Below are positions 45,668 through 54,657 of a stretch of 64,000 bases of DNA, in pieces. The notes under the pieces are model-generated. The model saw only the letters and a program-made list of their open reading frames with translations, made no database searches and was not told where the DNA came from. Source of the stretch: Edaphobacter paludis (GTDB lineage: Bacteria > Acidobacteriota > Terriglobia > Terriglobales > Acidobacteriaceae); contig NZ_CP121194.1 in the NCBI RefSeq assembly GCF_039993895.1, positions 3,410,001 to 3,474,000 on the forward strand. The letters run 5' to 3'. The position numbers and the translations under genes were made by a program. Each line of letters starts with the position of its first letter. Position 1 is the first letter of the stretch.

Positions 45668-46366
45668 TAGGCATAGCGCACTACCATGAACGCTCTTATC
45701 AAGCTTTCATTCTAATGGCACCAGGCGCTGGTTGTGCTTAGTTCCGCTTCAAACTACGAAAGTACCGGCTGTACTCAGGGCTGCGTCTTCAAAGGCTAAA
45801 GAGAGAGCCCCGATTGTGCTTAAGGGCACAGCTATCAAGAGATAGGAAAGCATCGGTTGTGTTTAAGGGCACGGCTTCAGCCGTGCCATAAACAACTGCC
45901 GCGAAGCGGCCTCCTCTCTGCCGAAGGCTGGAGTGCAGCCCAAAGGGCGAAACGACTGATCTATTGCCGTTGCTTCTTGCCTGCACCACCCAAACCTCAA
46001 ATTCTCAGCAAAACCGCCTGTCAAGCCCTAAAGCTTCCTAAAGCAACATCGAAACCCTGAGTAAATCAAATAAAACAAACCACTTCCGCCACAAACAAAT
46101 AAATCCAGAAAACCTGCAAAACAGTTCGACCCAGATCATTAAAATAAAAAATAGAAGAAATGAACCAGGACACTTACAAAAACTCTATTGCTCTCTCTCG
46201 AAGAGAATTGGCTCATAAACCATTTGCCAAGAAGAGTTTACCCGTAACTTCAATCAATTCAAGACTTTAGAATATATCTCTTTTAGATAGAAGACTTTGC
46301 GACCAAAGTACCCCCGGGGGGAGGAGGTCCAAAGGGAGGAACCAAGCCGAGCGGGTAAACTTAGAT
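45668..46366. other. Gene-free region with hairpin repeats and an AT-rich island
   Basis: No gene is supported between the sigma factor and rlmB. The first half contains a degenerate tandem repeat (45730-45890) and hairpins; the second half (about 46020-46300) is markedly AT-rich compared with the surroundings, with many A-runs, and ends in a CCCCCGGGGGG tract at about 46312-46322 just before the rlmB leader. Confidence 0.5.
45730..45910. repeat. Degenerate tandem intergenic repeat with hairpins
   Basis: Four diverged copies begin GGTTGTGCTTAG (45730), GGCTGTACTCAG (45767), GATTGTGCTTAAG (45812) and GGTTGTGTTTAAG (45855), spaced 37-45 bp. The last copy has a perfect hairpin GGCACGGCT/AGCCGTGCC (45868-45887), followed by GCCGC/GCGGC (45898-45910). 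The hairpin core resembles the terminator at 57466-57499, suggesting a dispersed REP-like family. Confidence 0.55.
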
Positions 46367-47152
46367 ATGGAAGTTCTGTACGGCCTTCACCCAGTCGAAG
46401 AAGCCATCCGCTCCGGTTCGCGCCAGCTCGACCACGTCAGCGTAGCCCGCGAGCGCCGCGACGACCGTCTCGAGCGGCTCATCCAGCTTTGCCGCAGCGC
46501 AGGCATCCGCGTCTCGCTCGAACCCCGCGACCAGCTCACCCGGATCGCTCGCACCGACGCCCATCAAGGCGTCCTGGCAGTAGTTAAAGAGCGCCAATTT
46601 CTCGGCGTCGAAGACCTCCTGAAGCCCAAAGCGGAAGGCCAGCACCGTTTCTTCCTCGCCCTCGACGGCATTGAGGACCCTCACAATCTCGGGGCGCTTC
46701 TTCGCACCGCCGAAGGTGCCGGAGTTGATGGCGTCATCCTGCCCGAGCGCCGCTCCGCTCCAGTCACCGCCACCGTCGCCAAGACCTCCGCCGGTGCCTC
46801 CGAGCACGTACGCATCGCCCGGGTCACCAACCTCGTCCGAGCCCTGGAGCAGATGAAGCAAAAGCACGTCTGGGTCCTCGGCCTCGACGAGCGAGGAACG
46901 CCCGACTATACCGACTTCGACTTCAAGACCGATTGCGTCCTCGTCCTCGGCCGCGAAGGCGCCGGTCTGCACGACCTGGTCAAAAAGACCTGCGACCATC
47001 TCCTGCGCATCCCGATGGCCGGTCAGGTCTCGTCCCTGAACGTCTCCGTAGCGGGGGCGGTCGTGATGTACGAAGCCATGCGCCAAAGGCGACCGCCAGC
47101 AGAAAAGCCTGCAAAGAAGCCAGAGGAAGCCCGCAAGGGATTAGGATCCTGA
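46367..47152 (+). CDS. rlmB: 23S rRNA (guanosine(2251)-2'-O)-methyltransferase
   Basis: 261 residues. An N-terminal substrate-binding domain opens MEVLYGLHPVEEAIRSGSRQ; the C-terminal SpoU/TrmH knot has motif 1 (LDGIEDPHNLGALLRTAEGAG), motif 2 (VLVLGREGAGL) and motif 3 (IPMAGQVSSLNVSVAGAV). SAM-dependent methylation of the ribosomal peptidyl-transferase region. The C-terminal tail is lysine- and proline-rich. The M1-like gene follows 11 bases downstream. Confidence 0.94.
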   Translation: MEVLYGLHPVEEAIRSGSRQLDHVSVARERRDDRLERLIQLCRSAGIRVSLEPRDQLTRIARTDAHQGVLAVVKERQFLGVEDLLKPKAEGQHRFFLALDGIEDPHNLGALLRTAEGAGVDGVILPERRSAPVTATVAKTSAGASEHVRIARVTNLVRALEQMKQKHVWVLGLDERGTPDYTDFDFKTDCVLVLGREGAGLHDLVKKTCDHLLRIPMAGQVSSLNVSVAGAVVMYEAMRQRRPPAEKPAKKPEEARKGLGS

Positions 47153-47163
47153 ATTTGAATTTG

Positions 47164-49050
47164 ATGTCCGTTCTTACGCAAAACCGCCTTTGCCTGCTCG
47201 CACTCACTCTCTCTCTGGCTCCGCTGTCTTCCGTCGCTCAGGTCAAGCCATCTGCAACCGCGCCCCACGAGAAGGTTCTCTTTAGCAGCGACAAGCCTCC
47301 CGCTCAGCCCGCAACAAAGGCCGCCAAATCCATCGACACCGTCAGCGACACCGAACGCAGTTCGCTCACCTTCACCGCCTACGATCTCGACGTCCATCTG
47401 ATTCCCGCCAAATCGCAGATGTCGGTGCGAGCGAAGCTAACCGTGCGAAACTCGGGAACCGAACCGCTGACCGATCTCGCCTTCCAGTTGTCCTCCACGC
47501 TGAACTGGGACAGCTTCGCCATGCGCAGCGGCGACCGCATCCTGCCGCTCCGCTTCGCGCAGCACCTCATCGACACCGACACGGATCACACAGGTCAGGC
47601 AAAAGAAGCCATCGTAACTCTGCCAGAGCCGCTGGCTCCCAACGCGACGATAGAACTGACGACGTTCTACTCCGGCGAGATCGAGCAGTCAGCAAAGCGG
47701 CTCGAGCGGATCGGAGCGCCAGCCGCTCAGGCCACCGCAGCCGATTGGGACAAGATCGCCCCTGACAGCACCGCACTTCGCGGCTTCGGAGACGTTCTGT
47801 GGTATCCCGTCGCGTCCGCTCCCGCTCTGCTCGGCGACGGTGCCAAGCTCTTCCAACTCGTAGGCAAAACCAGACTGGATCAATCGAACGCAACCATCCA
47901 CCTGCGCCTCGCAGTCGAGTACATCGGCAACCCGCCCGATGCAGCCTTCTTCTGCGGCCAGCGCAAGCCGCTGGTTGCCATCAATGAGAACATCGATGCC
48001 GCCTCGGCGGCCAATCAGCCCGGTCTGGCAACGGCAGACTTCCCCAACCGTCCGCTGGGCTTCCGCTCAGCCAGCCTCTTCGTCACCAGCGGAGCCGCCA
48101 GCACAACCGACGGCAACCTGATCGCCGCCGTAACTGACCATTACGACACACTGCCCAGCTACGCCGCGGCCGCGGTCAAGGTACAGCCGCTCCTGAAGGA
48201 GTGGCTCGGCCCCACACCTCTGACCACGCTCAACATCATCGACCACAACGGCCAGCCCTTTGAAGACGACTCGCTTCTCGTCGCTCCGATGCGCGCCATC
48301 GATCCCGACGCCCTTGCCTCACCGCTGCTCCACTCGCTGACACACGCATGGTTCCGATCCTCCCACGTATGGCTCGACGAAGGCGTACCCCAGTTCATGT
48401 CGCTGTTATGGGTCGAGCATAGCCAAGGCCGCGATGCTGCGCTCCAGCAACTCCAACAACAAGTCAACACGCTGGCCCTGGCCGAGCCAGTATTATCCGA
48501 GAACGCCGACCTGACGCTCGAAGGACAGAGCCTGATCCGCGCAAGCGATGAGATCTACTACCGAACCAAGGCGGCAGCAGTATTGCTGATGTTGCGATCA
48601 ATCGTTGGCAACGATGTGCTCAAACAGGCATTGCAGAACTATCGTCAGAGCGGCCAGGATGAAGACCCAAAGCAGTTTCAACGAGTCCTGGAGCAGGCGT
48701 CTCACAAAGATCTCAACTGGTTCTTCAACGACTGGGTTTATCACGACCACGGTCTACCTGATCTAACCATCACCAATGTGACGCCGCGTCAGCTACCGGC
48801 GCAAGGGCTGAAGGCGGCGAGCTGGCTGGTTGCCATCGAAGTACGCAACAATGGCGACGCAGCCGCCGAGGTTCCAGTCACGGTCCGTTCCGGCACGCTG
48901 ACCACAACCGAACGGCTCCGCATCATGGGAAGGTCGAGCGCATCGACCCGCATCGTATTCGAAAGCACCCCCGAGGAAGTGATCGTCAACGATGGCAGCG
49001 TTCCAGAGATTGGCTCGAGCACCCATACCAAGCAGATTGTGATGCATTGA
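47164..49050 (+). CDS. M1-peptidase-like exported protein with destroyed zinc-protease motif
   Basis: 628 residues from ATG 47164, opening a signal peptide (MSVLTQNRLCLLALTLSLA to SVAQ); the open frame upstream overlaps rlmB and is discarded. The N-terminal beta domain and central domain resemble M1 aminopeptidases, but HExxH reads HSLTH (390-394), so the catalytic Glu is Ser, and the following WLDEG (Glu406) is about 7 residues closer than the canonical spacing. The next block (IYYRTKAAAVLLMLRSIVG) and the WFFNDWVYHDHGLPD end are family-like. Probably a non-catalytic paralogue; role unknown. Confidence 0.8.
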   Translation: MSVLTQNRLCLLALTLSLAPLSSVAQVKPSATAPHEKVLFSSDKPPAQPATKAAKSIDTVSDTERSSLTFTAYDLDVHLIPAKSQMSVRAKLTVRNSGTEPLTDLAFQLSSTLNWDSFAMRSGDRILPLRFAQHLIDTDTDHTGQAKEAIVTLPEPLAPNATIELTTFYSGEIEQSAKRLERIGAPAAQATAADWDKIAPDSTALRGFGDVLWYPVASAPALLGDGAKLFQLVGKTRLDQSNATIHLRLAVEYIGNPPDAAFFCGQRKPLVAINENIDAASAANQPGLATADFPNRPLGFRSASLFVTSGAASTTDGNLIAAVTDHYDTLPSYAAAAVKVQPLLKEWLGPTPLTTLNIIDHNGQPFEDDSLLVAPMRAIDPDALASPLLHSLTHAWFRSSHVWLDEGVPQFMSLLWVEHSQGRDAALQQLQQQVNTLALAEPVLSENADLTLEGQSLIRASDEIYYRTKAAAVLLMLRSIVGNDVLKQALQNYRQSGQDEDPKQFQRVLEQASHKDLNWFFNDWVYHDHGLPDLTITNVTPRQLPAQGLKAASWLVAIEVRNNGDAAAEVPVTVRSGTLTTTERLRIMGRSSASTRIVFESTPEEVIVNDGSVPEIGSSTHTKQIVMH

Positions 49051-49052
49051 TC

Positions 49053-50741
49053 TTAAGGCCGTCTCGTCCGCCGCGAACGACGGACAGCGGGATGAGCCGA
49101 CGTCGCTGCCCACACCTGCACTCCGCCCCATGAGCGAGTGGCGGTCAGATCCACAGGAACGGCAACGTTTGTGTGGTCGACCGGCAACACTTTTGCCAGC
49201 CCGTCTCCAAACTCGGGTAAGGCCGTTCCAAGCGCGAGCAGGCGCGCAGATGACGCCATACCGGAGAGATGGAGTGTATATCCAGTTGCGTCGAAGCGAC
49301 CTTCCAGCACTGCCGGTTCTTTGCCGCCAAGAGCCAAGTCCGTCGGCGCCAGAACAAAGGTGCTTCCGGCTGTTGGCGGTGCGGGGTTCCTGGTGCGCGA
49401 ATGCGCTTTTATTGCTGGCTGGGTCAAGGAATGAAAGGCGACATCGCCGGTAACCAGCGATGCAGATCCTGCTCGCGCTCCCATCAACTTGGCAGAGGTG
49501 ATAAACATCGCTCCATCCCACGCAGGAACGGACGCACCGGGATGATAAGAAATATTGCCGGTCAGCGTTCCGCCCATGGATACATCCGCAGGAACCCGCT
49601 CGTTGACCACATGCAGCCAATCCAGAAGCGTATCGGCCGGGATGCCGGGAATGGCTACATCGACGGTCGCAGAAGTGGGCTTGCGAACGTCGGGAAGAGA
49701 TCCTGAGAGCATCAGCACCTGGGTTCCGGAGGAGCCGGAAGGCGGCCAACTGCAACGAACCTGGTCGAACGAGTGGAATAAATTCGTAGCGGTGCCTAGG
49801 CACTCCACTTCAATATTCAAGGGACGCTTCGGAATAAAGTCGGCGCGGCGGGCGTCATTGGCAATGAACTTCGTCTCTACCGAACTTTGACCTACGGTTC
49901 CCTGAACGTGTGCCGACAGCGTCATGTCTCCGCGCCAACCGGCGTCACGACCAAACAGCAGACGAGTAGCGCCGCCGAGGGGAGCGTCGCGCCATTGCCC
50001 CTGAAGGTCGATCGGGACCTGGCGGAGGGATGCGGCACGCCCGAGCGTTCCTTCGACCTGAATGGTGCCGGAACCAGAGAGGCTGGTATCGGTGCGGACA
50101 GGATTGGCCTTGAGTCGAAGATGCCATTGCTCCGGCTTCGGCAGCCAGAGTGCGAATTCAGCGTCGGTAAAGGAAAGGGGCATCTTTTCCTGATCCAGCT
50201 TGATATTCAACCGCGCGCCGGTCGCTTCGATGTAGGGAAAACGGGGTGCCGGTCCCGCTTTTTTCTGTGCGGTCGGAGCCGCTTCGATGTGGGAAGCTTG
50301 CAGCAGAATGCTTTCAAGGTTCCACTTGCCATTGGCAAGATGCACCAGATTGACACTGGGGTCGGTGAAGCTGATCGTCGAGAATTCGACCCGCTTGGTC
50401 CACAGCGAGCGGATACGAAGCGTCGCCCGCACGGAGTTGGCGCGAATGATCGGTTCGGAGCCAAAGGCCGGGTCTTCCTCGACGACCAGATTGTCCAAGG
50501 TGAACCCGGGCAGCGGCAGCAGATTCAGGGTGACGCGATCCAAATGGACGGGACGACCAAGACTCTGGCTGATGCTGGTGGCAATACGGCGCTGAAAGCG
50601 ATTGACGCTGATCAGCGGCGGGACAATCGCCAGCAGGAGCAGCGCCACAAGAGCCAGCCCAAGAAAGAGAAAGCGGCGTGGGTGGCCGTGGCGGGGCGAC
50701 TCTGTGTCGCTTTGCGCGTGAGTTGGATCCGTTTCCTGCAT
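49053..50741 (-). CDS. AsmA-family protein
   Basis: 562 residues from ATG 50739-50741. A single N-terminal anchor (FLFLGLALVALLLLAIVPPL) is followed by the AsmA domain (FQRRIATSISQSLGRPVHLD; VTLNLLPLPGFTLDNLVVEE) and a long beta-rich periplasmic part. AsmA-like proteins help transport phospholipids or control outer-membrane assembly. The C-terminus is shorter than in typical AsmA and ends in a basic tail (RRSRRTRRP). Convergent with the M1-like gene, 2 bp away. Confidence 0.85.
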   Translation of the reverse strand: MQETDPTHAQSDTESPRHGHPRRFLFLGLALVALLLLAIVPPLISVNRFQRRIATSISQSLGRPVHLDRVTLNLLPLPGFTLDNLVVEEDPAFGSEPIIRANSVRATLRIRSLWTKRVEFSTISFTDPSVNLVHLANGKWNLESILLQASHIEAAPTAQKKAGPAPRFPYIEATGARLNIKLDQEKMPLSFTDAEFALWLPKPEQWHLRLKANPVRTDTSLSGSGTIQVEGTLGRAASLRQVPIDLQGQWRDAPLGGATRLLFGRDAGWRGDMTLSAHVQGTVGQSSVETKFIANDARRADFIPKRPLNIEVECLGTATNLFHSFDQVRCSWPPSGSSGTQVLMLSGSLPDVRKPTSATVDVAIPGIPADTLLDWLHVVNERVPADVSMGGTLTGNISYHPGASVPAWDGAMFITSAKLMGARAGSASLVTGDVAFHSLTQPAIKAHSRTRNPAPPTAGSTFVLAPTDLALGGKEPAVLEGRFDATGYTLHLSGMASSARLLALGTALPEFGDGLAKVLPVDHTNVAVPVDLTATRSWGGVQVWAATSAHPAVRRSRRTRRP

Positions 50742-50786
50742 GAACAATGGTTCCGCGTCGCAACACCCCGGACGCGGCTTCAGCCT

Positions 50787-51596
50787 TTATCGAATGATGT
50801 GAAATGTACGACGCCAGCGGGTCTCGTCAAAGAAGTGTATGAGAATGTGAGCCATGAAACTGAGACGATCGCCCATGCTGGTTTTTTCGATCTGGTCAGC
50901 CGGGGTTTCGAACGACCAGTAGACGAAAAGCGGCCTGCCTACAATATTTTGCCGGGGAACGAATCCCCAATAGCGGCCATCGAGGCTTTCGGTGCGGTTG
51001 TCGCCCATGGCGAATACCATGCCGGGCGGCACTACGAGATCGCCATTCTGAATGTGGTTAGGCAGATCGAGCGCCCAGCTTGCCGTCACCTCGCCTGACT
51101 CCATGGGACCTGGCGGAACATCCGGGAAGTCGTCACGGTAAGGATTGTAGGCATGTTGCGGATCGCCGTCGGCGGACGGTTTGCCTGCCTGGGGTTCGTT
51201 TTGTTCTACGCCATTAAGATAGACAATTCCGTTACGAAGGTGGATGCGGTCGCCGGGGATGCCGATGGCGCGCTTCACCAGGAAGAGGTCCGGGGTTTCA
51301 GGATTAGGTTTATAGAAGACAATGACGTCGCCGCGGTGGACGTCGCGATAATGCACAAAGGGAGCCCATTTGGTGGGCGGAGCGAAGGAGGTCCGGTCGA
51401 CGAGGACGTGGTCTCCGATCAGCAGCGTCTGCGTCATCGAAGCCGAGGGGATCTCGTAGTTCTGGAAGACGAACGTCATGACGAAGAGTCCGATCGCCAG
51501 AACGGTGCAGATAGAGGCTAATGATTCCAAAGGAGTTTCGGTTTGATCGACCTGTTTGGCCGTAACTTCTTCCGGTTCGGATGCCATTGTGCTCAT
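50787..51596 (-). CDS. lepB: Signal peptidase I
   Basis: 269 residues from ATG 51594-51596. One N-terminal membrane span (ICTVLAIGLFVMTFVFQ); nucleophile Ser53 in YEIPSASMTQTLL; general base Lys108 in FLVKRAIGIPGD; box E GMVFAMGDNRTESLDGRYWG. It removes signal peptides from exported proteins at the outer face of the inner membrane. Located between asmA-like and the FAD/Fe-S dehydrogenase, all on the minus strand. Confidence 0.96.
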   Translation of the reverse strand: MSTMASEPEEVTAKQVDQTETPLESLASICTVLAIGLFVMTFVFQNYEIPSASMTQTLLIGDHVLVDRTSFAPPTKWAPFVHYRDVHRGDVIVFYKPNPETPDLFLVKRAIGIPGDRIHLRNGIVYLNGVEQNEPQAGKPSADGDPQHAYNPYRDDFPDVPPGPMESGEVTASWALDLPNHIQNGDLVVPPGMVFAMGDNRTESLDGRYWGFVPRQNIVGRPLFVYWSFETPADQIEKTSMGDRLSFMAHILIHFFDETRWRRTFHIIR

Positions 51597-51626
51597 TTTC
51601 CGTGCTCGTCTCCAGAGGTACAAGTG

Positions 51627-54578
51627 TCAGTGTATCGCCGATTCGTGATCGGGATGCGGTGGAATCTGCTTACGGTGATCCTGCCGGGCCAGGACTTCGG
51701 CGAAATGCTGGGGGCGTGCGGCGGTGTTCTGGGTGATCTGCTCCTGGCAACTGAAGCCGTCACTGACGATGATGGCGTCTTTATTGTTGCGGACAGAGGG
51801 CAGGAGAACTCGTTCGCCGAGAGTTTGGGAGATTTTATATTTGTCCTCTTCAAAGCCGAAGGGACCGGCCATGCCGCAGCAGCCGGAGTCGAGGAGCTGT
51901 ACGTCGGCTCCGGTGGCGCGGAGGATCTGCATCTCGTCCTTCATGCTCATCGTGGCGTGGTGATGGCAGTGGCCGTGGACGATGATCTTTTTGTCGATCT
52001 GCGGGGGGCGGTAATTCGGAGCGTGCTTCACTAAAAATTCGCTGAGCAGCAGGGTCTGGTCGCGGAGCTTTGCGGCGCGGGGATCGTTGGGCAACAGGTT
52101 GGTCAGCTCGTCGCGGAAGACGGACGCACAGCTTGGCTCGAGGACGACGATGGGGGTTCCGGCGGCAAGTTGCGGAGCGAGAGCGTCGAGGATTTTGAGG
52201 AGATAGTTCTTGGCAGTGTCCAGCATGCCGAAGTCGTAGAGGGGGCGACCGCAGCAGAGGTGTTGGCTGGGTAGGCCTACGCGGAAGCCTGCGTCGGTCA
52301 GGACAGAGTAAGCCGCACGCATGGTGGAGGGGTGGAAATAATTGTTAAAGGTGTCCGCCCAGAGAAACACGTCTTTACCGGTGACAGGTTGCGATTTGCG
52401 GCGCTCGCGCGTGAAGGGTCTGGCGAAGCGCGGCATGGTGCGTTTGGGGTGAATATGCAAGACGGACTTCATCAGGCTGCCGATGACGGGCGCGTTGTTG
52501 ATGGCGTTGACCAGACCCGGTGCGATGGAGGCGAGGCGCGCCCAACGATCGATGCGTCCGAAGGCGTAGTGAAAGAGGGGGCGGGATGCGTGCTCGTAAT
52601 GATGGGCGAGGAACTCGGCTTTGTAGGTGGCCATGTCCACGCTGGTGGGGCACTCGCTCTTGCAGGCCTTGCAGGAGAGGCAGAGGTCGAGCGATTCCCT
52701 GACCTGCTCGTTCTTCCACTGGTCGGGGAGAACTTCGCCTTGCATCAACTCCCACAGAAGATGCGCGCGGCCCCGGGTGGAGTAGAGTTCTTCGCCGGTG
52801 GCCATAAAGCTGGGGCACATGGTTCCGGCATCCTGTTTGCGGCAGGCGCCTACGCCTACGCAGCGGAGAGTTGCAGCGGCGAACGAGCCGTCGTTCTCGG
52901 CGTAGGCGAAGTGGGTTTTGGGCTGCCAAGGCTTGTAGTCGGCTCCGAGGCGAAGGTCTTCGTGGGGCTGGTGCGGGTCGATGAGGTTGCTGGGGTTGAG
53001 CCGGTGGTCGGGGTCCCAGAGCTGTTTGAACTCGCGGAAGGCCTGCATGAGTTCGGGGCCATACATTTTGGGGAGGAGCGCGGCGCGGGCCTGGCCGTCA
53101 CCGTGTTCGCCGGAGAGTGAGCCGCCGTGGGCCACCACAATATCTGCTGCGCGGTCGATGAACTGGCGGAAGGCCAGCACGCCTGATTCGGATTCGAAGT
53201 CGAAATTGAAACGCATGTGCACACAGCCCTGGCCAAAGTGGCCGTACATGGGGCTGGTGTAGTTGAACTCCCGCATGAGGGCATCGATTGCGCGGAGATA
53301 GGAGCCCTCCTGTGTGGGATCGACGGCAGCGTCTTCCCAGCCCTCCCAGTGCATGGACTGGCCTGGGACAAAGGCGGTGGCTCCGAGGCCGGACTCGCGA
53401 ATGAGCCAGACACGGTGAGCTTCGTCGCTGTTATAGATGCGGCAGGTTGGTTTTGCGGGGAGATCTTTCAGAGCGGCGGCGAGTGAGTGTGCCTGCTGGT
53501 CGGCGTCGGCCTGACTGTCCGCGCCAAACTCGATGAGCAGGAAGCCGCGGCCTTCGGGAAGGAGTGACAGGTCTTCTTCCAGCTTGTGCTTTTTGCGAAG
53601 GGAGTCGAGGAGATGGCCGTCCATACCTTCGAGGCCGATGGGTTTATGGGTGAGGAGTTGGGGGACATGGTCTGCCGCGATGAAGATGTCTTCGAAGCCG
53701 ATGCCAACGAGTGTACGGCACTGCGGACTCTTCATGAGGCGCAGCGTTGCTCCAAGGACGATGGCGCAGGTGCCTTCGCTGCCTACCAGCGCACGGGCTA
53801 CGTTGAAGCCATTTTCGGGAAGGAGTTCGTCCAGGTTGAAGCCGGAGACGCGGCGCGGGATGCGGGGAAACTCTGCACGGACGAGGTTCGCGTAGGAGTC
53901 ACGGAGCCGTTTGAGCTCGGCGTAGATGCCGCCGATACGGCCTCCGGCGGCAATGTGATTTTCAAGCTCGGCTGCGGTGGTGGGGCCTACGGTGAGACGG
54001 GTTCCGTCGTAGAGAAGGAGGTCGAGCGATTCGATGTTGTCGACGGTCTTACCGCCCATCAGGGCGTGGACGCCGCAGGAGTTGTTGCCGATCATGCCGC
54101 CGAGAGTGCATCGGCTATGCGTGGCGGGGTCGGGGGCGAAGGTGAGTTCGTGCTTCTCTGCCGCTTCGCGGACGCGGTCGAGCACGATGCCGGGTTGGAC
54201 ATGGACGGTGCGGCCGACGGGATCGACTTCCCCCATTTTGTTCATGTACTTCGAGAAATCGAGGATGACGGCGGCGTTGCAACATTGACCGGCGAGCGAG
54301 GTGCCCGCTCCGCGAGAGAGGATAGGAGCGTTGAAGCTGCGGCAGATGGCTACGGTGTTGATGACGTCGAGTTCGTCGTGAGGAATGACGAGGCCGATGG
54401 GGATGTGGCGGTAGTTGGAAGAGTCGGTGGAGTAGCTGGCTTTGGAGGCTGCGTCGAAGCGGACTTCGCCTCGGATCTTTGCACGGAGCTGCTTTTCAAG
54501 CTCGGAGGCGGAGGCGAATTGTTCGTGCCAGCGAGCGTGAGAGCTGGGAAGAAGGACAAAGGGCGACGCGGTAGACAT
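51627..54578 (-). CDS. FAD-binding and Fe-S-binding oxidoreductase (YdiJ/GlcD-GlcF fusion type)
   Basis: 983 residues. N-terminal FAD_binding_4 domain (PILSRGAGTSLAGQ; CTLGGMIGNNSCGVHA), FAD-oxidase C-terminal domain (YGHFGQGCVHMRFNFD; SLSGEHGDGQARAALLP), two 4Fe-4S clusters (CVGVGACRKQDAGTMCP and CLSCKACKSECP) and two CCG domains (HLCCGRPLYDFG; DSGCCGMAGPFGFE). Homologues oxidise D-2-hydroxyacids such as D-2-hydroxyglutarate or D-lactate, passing electrons to quinone. Complete length for the family; substrate inferred only to the 2-hydroxyacid level. Confidence 0.92.
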   Translation of the reverse strand: MSTASPFVLLPSSHARWHEQFASASELEKQLRAKIRGEVRFDAASKASYSTDSSNYRHIPIGLVIPHDELDVINTVAICRSFNAPILSRGAGTSLAGQCCNAAVILDFSKYMNKMGEVDPVGRTVHVQPGIVLDRVREAAEKHELTFAPDPATHSRCTLGGMIGNNSCGVHALMGGKTVDNIESLDLLLYDGTRLTVGPTTAAELENHIAAGGRIGGIYAELKRLRDSYANLVRAEFPRIPRRVSGFNLDELLPENGFNVARALVGSEGTCAIVLGATLRLMKSPQCRTLVGIGFEDIFIAADHVPQLLTHKPIGLEGMDGHLLDSLRKKHKLEEDLSLLPEGRGFLLIEFGADSQADADQQAHSLAAALKDLPAKPTCRIYNSDEAHRVWLIRESGLGATAFVPGQSMHWEGWEDAAVDPTQEGSYLRAIDALMREFNYTSPMYGHFGQGCVHMRFNFDFESESGVLAFRQFIDRAADIVVAHGGSLSGEHGDGQARAALLPKMYGPELMQAFREFKQLWDPDHRLNPSNLIDPHQPHEDLRLGADYKPWQPKTHFAYAENDGSFAAATLRCVGVGACRKQDAGTMCPSFMATGEELYSTRGRAHLLWELMQGEVLPDQWKNEQVRESLDLCLSCKACKSECPTSVDMATYKAEFLAHHYEHASRPLFHYAFGRIDRWARLASIAPGLVNAINNAPVIGSLMKSVLHIHPKRTMPRFARPFTRERRKSQPVTGKDVFLWADTFNNYFHPSTMRAAYSVLTDAGFRVGLPSQHLCCGRPLYDFGMLDTAKNYLLKILDALAPQLAAGTPIVVLEPSCASVFRDELTNLLPNDPRAAKLRDQTLLLSEFLVKHAPNYRPPQIDKKIIVHGHCHHHATMSMKDEMQILRATGADVQLLDSGCCGMAGPFGFEEDKYKISQTLGERVLLPSVRNNKDAIIVSDGFSCQEQITQNTAARPQHFAEVLARQDHRKQIPPHPDHESAIH

Positions 54579-54657
54579 GAAGGTACTGCACTCCGAACAG
54601 TACCCTCATTTTATGGCTTGCGAGCATCGTTATGATTTTGCGGGAAGCGAAGACGGG

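Noticed and set aside
45730..45910. CRISPR array
   Set aside because: Repeat units are diverged, unevenly spaced, lack conserved 28-37 bp repeats with unique spacers, and there are no cas genes.
46933..47163. 77-codon N-terminal extension of the M1-like protein
   Set aside because: Overlaps rlmB in another frame and is Arg/Pro-rich; ATG 47164 opens a proper signal peptide.
53586..54635. 349-codon Val/Gly/Asp-rich open frame on the plus strand
   Set aside because: Mirror of the FAD/Fe-S dehydrogenase gene; composition typical of an antisense frame.
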